NCBI RefSeq assembly: GCF_019931065.1
Contig: NZ_JAIOUQ010000013.1
Coordinates: 124,001 to 188,000, forward strand
Reading direction: 5' to 3'
Origin: Methanobacterium spitsbergense
GTDB lineage: Archaea > Methanobacteriota > Methanobacteria > Methanobacteriales > Methanobacteriaceae
Length of the DNA: 64,000 bases
Below the pieces are notes generated by a model, which had not been told where the DNA came from, made no database searches, and saw only the letters and a list, made by a program, of their open reading frames with translations. Each line of letters begins with the position of its first letter. Positions within the stretch are counted from its first letter, which is position 1. A program made the translations under genes and the position numbers. Shown one piece after another: positions 49,515 through 59,294 of this stretch.

Positions 49515-50654
49515 TTATTTATCCAATGAATCTTGGAAATTCTTTTCAAAAACATCAACTACTCTTTCCCATGTAAATTTCTTGGCTGTTAAAATCCCTT
49601 CTTCTTTTAATTTCTTAGCTAAATCAGGATTATTATACATCTTTATAATGGACTCAGCGATTGTTTCATGTTCTTTAGCATGTACCATTAATGCATTTTC
49701 CCCATGCACAACAAAGTCTCTGACTCCTTTGCAATCTGTTGTTATAACAGGTGTACCACATGCCATTGCTTCAAGTGGTGGTAGTCCATAACCTTCCATG
49801 TGTGATGCAAAAACGAATAGATCGCTTGAACTGTACAGTTCTGCTAGTGTATCATCACTAGGACTTTCAAAGAAGGTATATTGAAATTTGAATGTATGTT
49901 TTTTTATTAAGTCATTGAATGTGTCTTTACTGCACACTATAATTGGATTTATTTCAGGTATTTTTTCAGATACAATGTTCAAAGCATTAATTAAGTCACT
50001 ATCTCCTTTGTAATCAAATCCTCGGAAAATTCCCATTATTTTGTAGCCTTCAACATCTTCCAGTATGGTTGTGCGGGGGTAAAATACATTGTGTTCAATT
50101 CCAACACCTGCAACAACTGCATCTTTACTGTAATTTTCCATTATCCATTCTTTAAGCCATGTTGAAATTGTGATAATGTTTAAGGGCAGGTAAAGACTTT
50201 CTTTAAATAGCATATGATAGTAGTTGCCATGTTTTTCTGCAAGTTCATCAAAATCCATGAAAAAGTAGAATTGCTTTCCCTTATTGCTTCTGAACACTGC
50301 AAATGAAGTAAAAAACCATGTTGCAACATTTATATCACAATCAGGAATTGCCTCTGTTAAGGGTTTTATAAGATCTGCTTCAAATCCCATCTTCATCTGG
50401 CCTAAAACAGGACTTATACTACTGTATCGTAATGATTCTCGCGATTTTAATTGTTTAAGTGGATTCAGTATTCTTATGAAGTTGGGTTTTTCAACATAGT
50501 TAACTTTAGCAGTAATTGGAAACCATGTATGATCACCTTCAAGTGATGTTATAATAACTTCATGACCCCGTTGGGATAGTCCGTTTGCAACTTCAAATAT
50601 GGCTCTGACACCGCCTGTCACTGATGTTGAATAGAGTGTAAAATTAATTTTCAT
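49515..50654 (-). CDS. GT4 family glycosyltransferase
   Basis: 379 residues, GT-B. 'TGGVRAIFEVANGLSQRGHEV' (split over 13-33) and the donor-site 'SHMEGYGLPPLEAMACGTPV' (about 285-304). 'MGIFRGFDYKGDSDLI' is a variant of the usual first donor strand. The AAGGTAAGA site precedes the ATG. First gene of the minus-strand block. Confidence 0.87.
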   Translation of the reverse strand: MKINFTLYSTSVTGGVRAIFEVANGLSQRGHEVIITSLEGDHTWFPITAKVNYVEKPNFIRILNPLKQLKSRESLRYSSISPVLGQMKMGFEADLIKPLTEAIPDCDINVATWFFTSFAVFRSNKGKQFYFFMDFDELAEKHGNYYHMLFKESLYLPLNIITISTWLKEWIMENYSKDAVVAGVGIEHNVFYPRTTILEDVEGYKIMGIFRGFDYKGDSDLINALNIVSEKIPEINPIIVCSKDTFNDLIKKHTFKFQYTFFESPSDDTLAELYSSSDLFVFASHMEGYGLPPLEAMACGTPVITTDCKGVRDFVVHGENALMVHAKEHETIAESIIKMYNNPDLAKKLKEEGILTAKKFTWERVVDVFEKNFQDSLDK

Positions 50655-51117
50655 ATAGATCTTACCTTTAAATCTTTTTTATAATTATTTTTAAATATTC
50701 TTTTATTCATTAATTATAATATTAATCTTATTTTTAATCTATAAATCCTTTATAAAAGTTTTAAATTTTCATAATATAAATTAAATACTATTTTGTTTAG
50801 ATTAGAATCCATCATATACTAAATTTTAATAAAACAATCTTTTGTAACAATCATTATCTTCGAATTTCAGTTTATGGGATTTTACAATTAGAATTATCTG
50901 ACTTAATGTAGATAAATAAAAATATTTATATATATTCTTGTTGCATCCAATGTATACTATCCTTTGATACATTGATAACAGATTTTTAATTATTCAAATT
51001 GAATTATTATAAAAAAATCTGTTTTAAATTATGTACTGTGCAAATAATTCATTAATTAGTATATTTTATGAATTAACAATCTAATTCAATTTTTTAAAAT
51101 TTTAGGATGTAATCAAC
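50655..51117. other. Divergent promoter region with a hairpin
   Basis: About 460 bases between divergent GT4 genes. AACAGATTTTT (50977-50987) pairs exactly with AAAAATCTGTT (51013-51023), and inside it ATTCAA (50992-50997) faces TTGAAT (50999-51004). A TATA-like TTTATATATA lies near 50926-50935. No small ORF was found. Confidence 0.45.
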
Positions 51118-52239
51118 ATGGTAAAGAAAAAGTATGTATGCATATTCCCGGGGTTATTGAATTATCATCTGATAAAGGATGTGGGATTACTCCCCTATAC
51201 CATGGGCAAATTTTTTAACTACAATTCAAATATTCTCACCTACAACAATGATAATTATAGTTATCTGGATAATGAGCTGAATGGAAATGATTTAGATCTT
51301 ATTTATCTTGAAAAAAAATTTAATACAGAAACTCGTGATGTAATATACTATTTATTAAAAAATTCTAGAAATATAGATGTGCTCCAATCTTTTAATCTAC
51401 ACGATACACTTGGACTTTTTATCTTCTTTTTTATCTACAAAATATTGAACAGAAAGGGTAAGGTCTATGTGAAATTGGATGCTGATGATTTAATAATATC
51501 ATTATTGGTTGAGAAAAAGGGTATTTACAGGTATATGCAAAATTTTATGATAAAACACCTGATTGATGTTATGAGTGTTGAATCTACTAGATCATATGAA
51601 AAACTAATAGAATCTAATACAATACCTTCTGATAAGCTTATCCAAATCCCAAATGGCATTTCTATTAAATCCAACATTGAAATTCAAGAAAAAAAGAATT
51701 ATATACTAAATGTGGGACATTTAGGATCAAAGGCAAAGGCAACAGAAATTTTATTGGATGCATTTTCAAAGATTGATAATTTGGAGGATTGGAAATTAAT
51801 ACTTGTTGGAAGTATTGATGAATCATTTAATGGATATATAGATGATTATTTTAAAATAAATCCTCATCTAATTGATAAAGTAATATTTAAGGGTTATATA
51901 TCTGATAGGGATGAAATTTACAAGTATTATTCTGAATCGAAAATTTTTTGTTTCCCTTCAAGATCTGAAAGTTTTGGAATAGCATTAATTGAATCTGCTT
52001 ATTTTGGAAATTATTTACTTACAACAGATGTTGGCGGTGCAAAGGACGTATTAGATGTAACAAATTATGGTGAAATTATTAAAATGGATGATAGCAATTA
52101 TCTTGCAGGAAGATTACAGGAATTAATTTCAAATCCGGAAAAATGTGAAAAAGATCCATATGAATTGATGGCACAGGTAAATGATAAATTTAATTGGGCT
52201 AAACTATGTGAAAAGATTGATAAAAGACTAAATCCCTAA
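51118..52239 (+). CDS. GT4-like glycosyltransferase
   Basis: 373 residues. The C-terminal donor domain is typical: 'ILNVGHLGSKAKATEILLDAF' (split, about 196-216) and 'SRSESFGIALIESAYFGNY' (about 281-299). The acceptor domain is divergent and begins with a short hydrophobic strand 'VCIFPGLLNYHL'. AGGATGTAA ribosome site. It is the only plus-strand gene in this part and converges on the flippase gene. Confidence 0.82.
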   Translation: MVKKKYVCIFPGLLNYHLIKDVGLLPYTMGKFFNYNSNILTYNNDNYSYLDNELNGNDLDLIYLEKKFNTETRDVIYYLLKNSRNIDVLQSFNLHDTLGLFIFFFIYKILNRKGKVYVKLDADDLIISLLVEKKGIYRYMQNFMIKHLIDVMSVESTRSYEKLIESNTIPSDKLIQIPNGISIKSNIEIQEKKNYILNVGHLGSKAKATEILLDAFSKIDNLEDWKLILVGSIDESFNGYIDDYFKINPHLIDKVIFKGYISDRDEIYKYYSESKIFCFPSRSESFGIALIESAYFGNYLLTTDVGGAKDVLDVTNYGEIIKMDDSNYLAGRLQELISNPEKCEKDPYELMAQVNDKFNWAKLCEKIDKRLNP

Positions 52240-52284
52240 AAAATTTATTGGGTAATTCTTTTTTTAGATTAATTTTAATTATAA

Positions 52285-53709
52285 TTAATCTCTGCCCAAC
52301 ATTTGTTTAAATAAATTGATATCTTCTTCTGAAAATGTTTTTAGGAAGAATAAAACTCCAAAATATATGATGGTAGCTATTACTATCACTATTATTAGAT
52401 TTATATTTACCAAAGCAACGAATAGGCCCATAATTAAACTTGCAATCACTGGTTTTACCAATATTTTATGGACGGGGATGTTATATCCATTCACATTCAT
52501 TATATGGAACCAGAATACGCAAGCTGACAGTTCTGTAAGAACTGTTATGAAACTAGCTGCAATAAAACCATATTTTGGTAGAAGAAGTAAATTTAATATT
52601 ATATTCAGTGCCATGACAATGAATGCTGATTTTACCATTTGGCTTTGCTTGTTAATTGAGTTAATTGCTGTTCCCAGTATATAATTCACAAATATTATTG
52701 GTATTGACCATATTAGTATTTGAAGAGCAATTATTGATTGTGAAAACCCTGATTTGTAGATAAATAATATCAATGGGCTGGCAATTAGAGTTGTGCCCAC
52801 TGCTATTGGCAGACCAATTATAATTAGATATTTAAACGATTTTTCGTATGAAATCTTAAGTAAGTCTTTTGATGAAACATTAAATCTTGATAACAGAGGG
52901 AACACGGATATTACATAGACAGATGGTAAAAACATTAACGCACTCATCAAACCGTAGGCAGCATTGTAAACTCCTACAGCTTCATTTCCATTTATTACCT
53001 GGAGTAGAATTGTATCTATTCTAAATGCAATCAACAAAAAAACACCTGATAGTGTCAGGGGAATGGCTTCAATTATCAGAAACTTCCATAAAGTAATGTC
53101 TATATCTATTTTAGGTAAAATGAACTTCCATGCACAGATGATTATGCCAAAGATTAAGGAAACTATGCTTGCAATGAGGTAGATAAGGGCAAAATTGGTT
53201 ATGGACATCTGATAGTAAATAATCAATAATATACCAGAAAACATTATTATACTGTTGATAATCTGTCCAATTGATTGATACTCCATTTTTTCATATGCCT
53301 GGAAAACCGAGTAGAAAATATTGGTAAAAGCACCCACAACAAAGGATATTGTTATAAAATATACTACAACGGCAATTTCAGGAGAATAATGTTCTATATA
53401 TACAATTAAGAACATCAAAACCAAGGTAATGGTACTTAAAGCTATTTTAAGAACAATAGTATTCCCAATATATTTATTTGCCAATGATTTTTCTCTTGAA
53501 ACTTCTCTGGTTGTCAGTGTACTCAGACCCAATTCTGTGAAAATTGATAGTAGAGCTCCTAAAGCAAGAGCAGTGGACAATATTCCAAAGCCTGTTGCTC
53601 CAAGGTAACGTGCAGTATATATTGTATAAAAAAAGGCCAATATATAACTTATAACCTGGGATAAAAGTAAAATTGATGTATTTTTTGCTATTTTACGTAC
53701 TGCACTCAT
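52285..53709 (-). CDS. Wzx-type oligosaccharide flippase
   Basis: About 474 residues with 12-14 membrane segments of the polysaccharide biosynthesis/MATE-like (Polysacc_synt) family. 'TREVSREKSLANKYIGN' and 'GATGFGILSTALAL' are typical. It moves lipid-linked oligosaccharide to the outside of the membrane. ATG at 53709 is chosen because AGGAA lies 9 bases upstream; the TTG at 53718 would touch the site. Between a GalE-like gene and GT4 genes, as in many surface-glycan clusters. Confidence 0.88.
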   Translation of the reverse strand: MSAVRKIAKNTSILLLSQVISYILAFFYTIYTARYLGATGFGILSTALALGALLSIFTELGLSTLTTREVSREKSLANKYIGNTIVLKIALSTITLVLMFLIVYIEHYSPEIAVVVYFITISFVVGAFTNIFYSVFQAYEKMEYQSIGQIINSIIMFSGILLIIYYQMSITNFALIYLIASIVSLIFGIIICAWKFILPKIDIDITLWKFLIIEAIPLTLSGVFLLIAFRIDTILLQVINGNEAVGVYNAAYGLMSALMFLPSVYVISVFPLLSRFNVSSKDLLKISYEKSFKYLIIIGLPIAVGTTLIASPLILFIYKSGFSQSIIALQILIWSIPIIFVNYILGTAINSINKQSQMVKSAFIVMALNIILNLLLLPKYGFIAASFITVLTELSACVFWFHIMNVNGYNIPVHKILVKPVIASLIMGLFVALVNINLIIVIVIATIIYFGVLFFLKTFSEEDINLFKQMLGRD

Positions 53710-53760
53710 AAGATTCAATTCCTACTATTAAAAAAGATAAAACTTTGAAACTCTAAAAAA

Positions 53761-54684
53761 TTAATTATTAAAAGAATTTACAGTGTCTGAAAGGTCGTCA
53801 ACAAAATCACCTTTTGGTACATATCCTATTGACCTAGCCTTTGATATGTCTGCAAACGAATGTTTAATTTCTCCTGCACGTGCATCTTCATATTTGGGTT
53901 CAATATCTTTACCCATAGTATTTTTAACTAGTTCAAAGAGCTGGTTAATTGATGTACTTTTCCCTAGACCAATATTGAACACACCAGTTTCCTTGGATTC
54001 TGCTGAAAGAATATTCGCTTTTACAACCTGTTTTACATGCACAAAATCTCTTGTCTGTTCTCCATCACCATATATAACAGGAGTTTCGTTTTTAAGAAGT
54101 TTATCAACGAAAATTGGAATAACTGGAGCATAATCTGATTCAGGATCCTGTCTTGGCCCGAACACATTGAAGTATCGAAGTGAAACTGTTGGAAGTCCAT
54201 ATATCTCAGAATATACATTACAATATAGTTCTCCAGTTGCCTTTGCTACAGCATAGGGTGATAATGGATTTATTGGAATTTTTTCACTTATTGGAAGTGA
54301 TTCAGTTTCACCGTATACAGCAGAAGAAGATGAAAATACCAATTTTTTAACTCCACATTTCCTTGCAGCTTCAAGAACCTTCAAAGTTCCTGTTACATTA
54401 ATTTCGTTACATCCAATGGGATCCACAACACTCTGTGTAACACTGGTCATTGCCGCCATATGAAATACATAGTCTGCTCCTTCAAAAATATTTTCAAGGT
54501 TCATCTTGGTAATATCACCAAGGTTTGTGTCTATTTTTGTAAAATCGAAGTCCTTAATATTCTTAATATCTCCTGATGACTGGTTGTCTACTATAACAAC
54601 GTCGTTGTTTTCATTTAGTCTCTCAATCAAATGGGAACCAATAAATCCAAGACCGCCCGTAACAACTACCTTTTTATTTTTCAT
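53761..54684 (-). CDS. UDP-glucose 4-epimerase-like SDR enzyme
   Basis: About 307 residues, extended SDR. '[12 protein letters not shown]' (about 8-19) binds NAD, 'SSSSAVYG' (about 118-125) and '[11 protein letters not shown]' (about 144-154) provide Ser/Tyr/Lys catalysis. Matches archaeal/bacterial UDP-sugar 4-epimerases; the exact UDP-sugar is unknown. The frame extends six codons to an ATG at 54702; the ATG at 54684 gives the normal N-terminus. Upstream of the flippase. Confidence 0.85.
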   Translation of the reverse strand: MKNKKVVVTGGLGFIGSHLIERLNENNDVVIVDNQSSGDIKNIKDFDFTKIDTNLGDITKMNLENIFEGADYVFHMAAMTSVTQSVVDPIGCNEINVTGTLKVLEAARKCGVKKLVFSSSSAVYGETESLPISEKIPINPLSPYAVAKATGELYCNVYSEIYGLPTVSLRYFNVFGPRQDPESDYAPVIPIFVDKLLKNETPVIYGDGEQTRDFVHVKQVVKANILSAESKETGVFNIGLGKSTSINQLFELVKNTMGKDIEPKYEDARAGEIKHSFADISKARSIGYVPKGDFVDDLSDTVNSFNN

Positions 54685-54756
54685 TTTGAATCTATGCCTC
54701 ATAAAATTTTTAAAGAAAATTTTAATTCCCAGTTAAAATATGTTTCTTTCATCTAT

Positions 54757-55182
54757 TCACATGACATTCACGTACAAGAAAACTGAACGATATACAGTGT
54801 CAGTATTAGGTAGTTTATAGAGTTTAAATTCTAATGTTTGATTATTTCCTGTTTGTGTAGGTTGGAATGAGAAATTTATCTGTTTAGTTTCATTGTTAGA
54901 GAGTGTAATATTTTGATTGGAAAGGGTTACACCATTTAATGTTTCAACCAGATTGTAGGTTGTTGTGGACTGTTCATGATTCACCAGTCCAACAGTTATG
55001 TTTCCAATTTCATTCACACTTAGATTGGTTGGATAGTTTCCGGCCTTATCTCCTGCTCCTAAAATATACAGTTCAGTAAATTTTTCACCGGGACTTGGAT
55101 TTACAATTATATAAACAGTTGCTATGACAGCCGCAACAAGTAAAATTACTAAAATTGATGATACAGTTTTATCTAACTTCAT
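54757..55182 (-). CDS. DUF1616-like membrane-anchored protein
   Basis: About 141 residues. A single membrane helix (about 10-27) is followed by an Ig-like beta domain outside ('VNPSPGEKFTELYILG', 'FSFQPTQTGNNQTLEFKLYK'). This domain is the C-terminal part of DUF1616 proteins, which normally also have several membrane helices. ATG at 55182 with GGTG 6 bases before. Divergent from the large membrane protein gene, which may be its partner. Confidence 0.65.
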   Translation of the reverse strand: MKLDKTVSSILVILLVAAVIATVYIIVNPSPGEKFTELYILGAGDKAGNYPTNLSVNEIGNITVGLVNHEQSTTTYNLVETLNGVTLSNQNITLSNNETKQINFSFQPTQTGNNQTLEFKLYKLPNTDTVYRSVFLYVNVM

Positions 55183-55373
55183 TCTAAGCACCGTAAATAT
55201 ATGTTGGTAAAAATATGTTTTAAGTAAATATTATTATTTTAATTGTAAAATTTGATTGCAAATTTCCATTATATTTCGTTTTCCAATGTCACATATAAAA
55301 ATATTGTGAAATAAATTCTCCTATTAGATTATACTTTAGTTAGCAGATATATTTATAAGATTAATTAATTATT

Positions 55374-57842
55374 ATGTGTTATCAGTTAGGTTCTTTTTTT
55401 ATTAAGATTTACCCTACAAATTCCAAAAACAAAAAATTGATTAAAACGATTAAAATGTTACTCAACAATCCCCTTCAAATGAATGACTGGAAATTCAGCC
55501 AATTCATTAAATTGATATTGGTAGTACAATTTTTACAGTTAATTTTTGTTGGTTTAAATCTTAAAGGAATCAATATCCCTGTTATCGCACAATTGATAGG
55601 TTTTATTTATCTCACATTCCTTCCAGGATATTTGATCCTTCGTATATTGAAAATTCATGAAATTGGTAATGTTAAATCGTTACTCTACTCTGTTGGATTG
55701 AGTATTGCAAGTGTGATGTTTATTGGATTTATAATAAATATGGCTCTACCACTCATTGGAATTTACAATCCATTATCCATCATCCCGTTAACAGTTTCAA
55801 TCACATTATATGTGATTGTTCTATCCATTATAAGTTATATATGTGATAAAGACTTTAGTGCCCCTAATAAAATTGAAACCAGTGATTTTTTCACTCTTTC
55901 ATTCCTATTTCTTACACTTATCCCCTTTGTTGCTATTTTTGGGTCATATTCCATTACTAACTATCATACCAATATAATTTCAATGTTCCTATTGGTTTTA
56001 ATTGCTTTAACATTTATTTTGGTTGTTTTTGATAAAATACCCAAAAAATGGTATACTTTTACTGTTTGGATTGTATCAATTTCACTTTTATTTGTAAGTT
56101 CATTAATATCGCCCTATGTATGGGGTTGGGATATACAGAACGAGTATTATCTTGCAAATCTTGTTATGAACTTTTCATACTGGAATTCTACCTTGCCAGA
56201 TGCTTACAATTCAATGTTAAGTATTGTGATGTTGGCTCCAACCTACTCACTTTTAACCAACCTGAGACTGGATTATATTTTAAAAATTGTGTATCCCTTC
56301 CTGTTTTCTTTGGTACCTCTGGGTCTTTATAAAATATTTAAAACACAGACTAACAACTATAAAATAGCATTTATTGCTGTTTTTTTATTTATTTCCTTTA
56401 ACACATTTTATATAGAATTACTTGCACTTACAAGGGAAATGACAGCTGAATTATTCCTTGTTCTCTTGTTGCTTCTTCTTCTAAACAGAAAATTAAAAAC
56501 AAATCTAATGGTATTAATGGCAATTTTCAGCATGGGACTGGTTGTATCACATTATTCAACCACATATTTCTTTATAATAGCACTTATCGGTGTTTCTATA
56601 TTATTGGCCATATTCAACCTGTCTAAATTCAATTTATCAAGGAATAATATCAACTTCAGTGGAAATAAGACTCTTTTATTTGTTTTACCCTCAATCACAG
56701 CTTTTATGATTCTGTTTGCATATTTATGGTACTCAAGTTTTTCCCAGGGATTGGCTGTAAAAGCAATTATTGATGTTTTAACTTATATTAAACAGGATTT
56801 CTTTGATATAATCAAGATATCTCTTCAAAATGCAGGAATTGTACCCACCACAGCCATATATGCATTGGTAATATTTTTAATTATTCTTCTTATTGCTGCT
56901 GTGATCTACATTCTTAAAATCATATTACAAAGAATGGTTAAAACAAATGACCATGAATGGATAACCAATTTCCTCGATTTAGTAAGGTCTAAACTTAACT
57001 ACAAAGTTATTGCAGTTGTGGGTGTGGTTGTTTTAGTTGCTTTGACCTTTGTTACGGGACCTCCTAAAACATGGATTGTAACTGTTTTGAGATATTTGAA
57101 TTTTACAGTTGTATTTTTCACATTCCTGGGTCTTGTAATTGTATTTCTCAATATGCATAGGAACAAATTCCAATACACCTACTTAGCATTTTCAGTTGTA
57201 GGAGCTGCAATGTTAATAGCAGGCTTTACAATTCCTTCATTTGAGGGTGCATTTAATATTACAAGGATATATGAAATAGCATTCATAATACTATCTCCAT
57301 TTTGTGTTATTGGTGGTACTAAGATTTTAGGATCAATATATCATGTAATTAAACATGGAAACATAGATGGTGAAACACCTCTAAAGATATTTTCTATTTT
57401 TATTTTGGTATTTATGCTTTTTAACACTGGTTTTGTAAGTGAACTAGCTGGAGAATCAATTCCAATGTTTTTAACTGGAGTAAGTGTCCAATCATCAGAT
57501 TACTACCCTTTATTTGATTATCAAGAGGCCGACAGTGCACAATGGTTAACAGATAATAAGGTGAGTAACAGTATATATGCAGATGTCTATGGTAAATTCA
57601 TTTTTTACAGGTTCACACCTAATATTAATGAAATTTCATCCAACAATGGTGTATCAGAATTTACAACATATAATTCAACCAACACCTACATGTACCTAAG
57701 AACCTTGAATGTTAACAGTGGTTATCTTGTTGGATTCACCAGCAGAACGGATCGAAACAGGGTTTATAAAGATTTGAGCAGTATAGCTAATTCAAAAAAT
57801 AAAATTTTCGATGATGGTGGTTCTAGAGTATATTATAAATAA
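55374..57842 (+). CDS. Large DUF2206-like multi-pass membrane protein
   Basis: 822 residues with about 15 membrane segments and a soluble C-terminal ~120 residues. It shares with the protein at 41288 the region 'VWGWDIQNEYYLANLVMNFSYWN' (split), 'DAYNSMLSIVMLAP' and 'LTREMTAELFL', so they are paralogues of different length. The GT-C-like acidic 'GWDIQNEY' may be catalytic, which is inference. The ATG at 55374 has no ribosome site but lies about 25 bases after an ATATTTATA box, so the mRNA may be leaderless. An ATG at 55455 is an alternative. Confidence 0.7.
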   Translation: MCYQLGSFFIKIYPTNSKNKKLIKTIKMLLNNPLQMNDWKFSQFIKLILVVQFLQLIFVGLNLKGINIPVIAQLIGFIYLTFLPGYLILRILKIHEIGNVKSLLYSVGLSIASVMFIGFIINMALPLIGIYNPLSIIPLTVSITLYVIVLSIISYICDKDFSAPNKIETSDFFTLSFLFLTLIPFVAIFGSYSITNYHTNIISMFLLVLIALTFILVVFDKIPKKWYTFTVWIVSISLLFVSSLISPYVWGWDIQNEYYLANLVMNFSYWNSTLPDAYNSMLSIVMLAPTYSLLTNLRLDYILKIVYPFLFSLVPLGLYKIFKTQTNNYKIAFIAVFLFISFNTFYIELLALTREMTAELFLVLLLLLLLNRKLKTNLMVLMAIFSMGLVVSHYSTTYFFIIALIGVSILLAIFNLSKFNLSRNNINFSGNKTLLFVLPSITAFMILFAYLWYSSFSQGLAVKAIIDVLTYIKQDFFDIIKISLQNAGIVPTTAIYALVIFLIILLIAAVIYILKIILQRMVKTNDHEWITNFLDLVRSKLNYKVIAVVGVVVLVALTFVTGPPKTWIVTVLRYLNFTVVFFTFLGLVIVFLNMHRNKFQYTYLAFSVVGAAMLIAGFTIPSFEGAFNITRIYEIAFIILSPFCVIGGTKILGSIYHVIKHGNIDGETPLKIFSIFILVFMLFNTGFVSELAGESIPMFLTGVSVQSSDYYPLFDYQEADSAQWLTDNKVSNSIYADVYGKFIFYRFTPNINEISSNNGVSEFTTYNSTNTYMYLRTLNVNSGYLVGFTSRTDRNRVYKDLSSIANSKNKIFDDGGSRVYYK

Positions 57843-57976
57843 TGATTGAATATTTTAGAGATTATTTTAAATTAAATCTGAATCTGGTGAAATTTTTGTT
57901 AATATCTCTTTAATAAATTCTATTTGTATAATAATACCATATAACTCCATAAAAGAAACAAATAATTTGAAATTAT

Positions 57977-58822
57977 CTACTCCAATTCAGTGTTGTTTAA
58001 AATATTTGTTAAAGCCAGTATTACAACGAATATCATTGTAAAGACAGTTATTAAAGCCATATTCAGAGTGATATCATTGTATTGGTAAAAAATTGACAGT
58101 ATTGTACCCAAAGCTGTTATACCATACACAATAGCGGCTTCACTCCAAAAAGGTTTGTTATTAATTTTATATTCTTTTTCAGGTTTTATTATATCATATT
58201 TAGATATATATACTGAAAATATCTGGAAGAAAACAAATACAACCATGAGCCATCCGAAAAAGTTTGATATTGGAACACCGAAATAAGCTCCGGGAGTCTG
58301 CCAGATCCAAAGACCCTGTAATGTTGAGGATATAGGATCAATTGTTAAATCCCACATTACCATTATGAAGGATGCTATAAATGGAACTATAAATATCTGT
58401 TTGCCTTCTAGTTTTTTGCTGTATTGACCAGTTAATACATGTGCCAGCATCCATGATAAGTAACCCATTGAAAAATATCCAAATATGATAATAAGCGGAA
58501 CTGTTAACATTCCTAAAGTGGGCGAATAATGATAAAAACCAAAAGGAAAACCTGTAAGTATGCTCAAGTTTTCAAAAAAGAAACTTACTAATAGAGTGAT
58601 AATAAAAAAGATTGCAATATTCTTTTGGTTGTATCTTTCAATTCCATTGAAAACAGCTATAATAAAAAGAAGAGCTGTCACAATAAAAGTGTCTATTGCA
58701 AGCAGATTTGGATTTTTATAAGTGAAGATCAAAAGAACATTAAAAATGAAAAATACAATGATCAATAACCATCTAATCTTGTTAAATTTTTTCTTATCAT
58801 TTTGATTAATCTCATTTTTCAT
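57977..58822 (-). CDS. CruF-like carotenoid biosynthesis membrane protein
   Basis: 281 residues with seven to eight membrane segments. 'VPFIASFIMVMWDLTIDPI' (split, about 150-168) and 'PGAYFGVPISNFFGWL' (about 180-195) are the marks of the CruF/DUF422 family, which includes carotenoid 1,2-hydratases and bacterioruberin hydratase. Whether this organism makes carotenoids is not shown here, and methanogens often have such genes without a full pathway. GGAGTTGAG ribosome site before the ATG. Confidence 0.75.
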   Translation of the reverse strand: MKNEINQNDKKKFNKIRWLLIIVFFIFNVLLIFTYKNPNLLAIDTFIVTALLFIIAVFNGIERYNQKNIAIFFIITLLVSFFFENLSILTGFPFGFYHYSPTLGMLTVPLIIIFGYFSMGYLSWMLAHVLTGQYSKKLEGKQIFIVPFIASFIMVMWDLTIDPISSTLQGLWIWQTPGAYFGVPISNFFGWLMVVFVFFQIFSVYISKYDIIKPEKEYKINNKPFWSEAAIVYGITALGTILSIFYQYNDITLNMALITVFTMIFVVILALTNILNNTELE

Positions 58823-59294
58823 TTACTCAACTCCATAAATGAAATTTTGTACAAATAAACTTGATAATAAATTTTTAGGAATTATTAAACTTAAATTTTA
58901 CTATATTTTTATTAACAATTATATTCTTGTTATAACCTTTTTAAATAGCATTTATCGATTTAATATCGAGTAGATTTATAAAATAGTTTAAATATCAATT
59001 TTTTTTGTTGATAATCATTTTTTAATAGAATTTTTTCATAATTGTGAATTAACCAGATGATTTGTAAAAGAATGAGTACGTCTAATTTGAGTGTGTATTG
59101 TTTTAAATCGTGTTATTTAGTAAAAATAATAACGGAGTAGGTTTATCCATAATATAATATATCAATAAGCTCTTTGTAAGTCTTAAATTAATAAAATAGC
59201 CGTATGACTGTCTTTTTTGGAAAATTAAACCAAAGCATTTATTAGTGATCCCAATTAATCCATTTGTAGGTTTGATAAGATCAAATAAATAATT
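58823..59294. other. Intergenic region upstream of the peptidase gene
   Basis: About 470 bases, AT-rich. TCGATTTAATATCGA (58957-58971) is a small inverted repeat with 5-base arms. No ORF with a ribosome site was seen. A TATA-like AATATAATATAT lies near 59150-59161 and could start the peptidase transcript. Confidence 0.4.
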
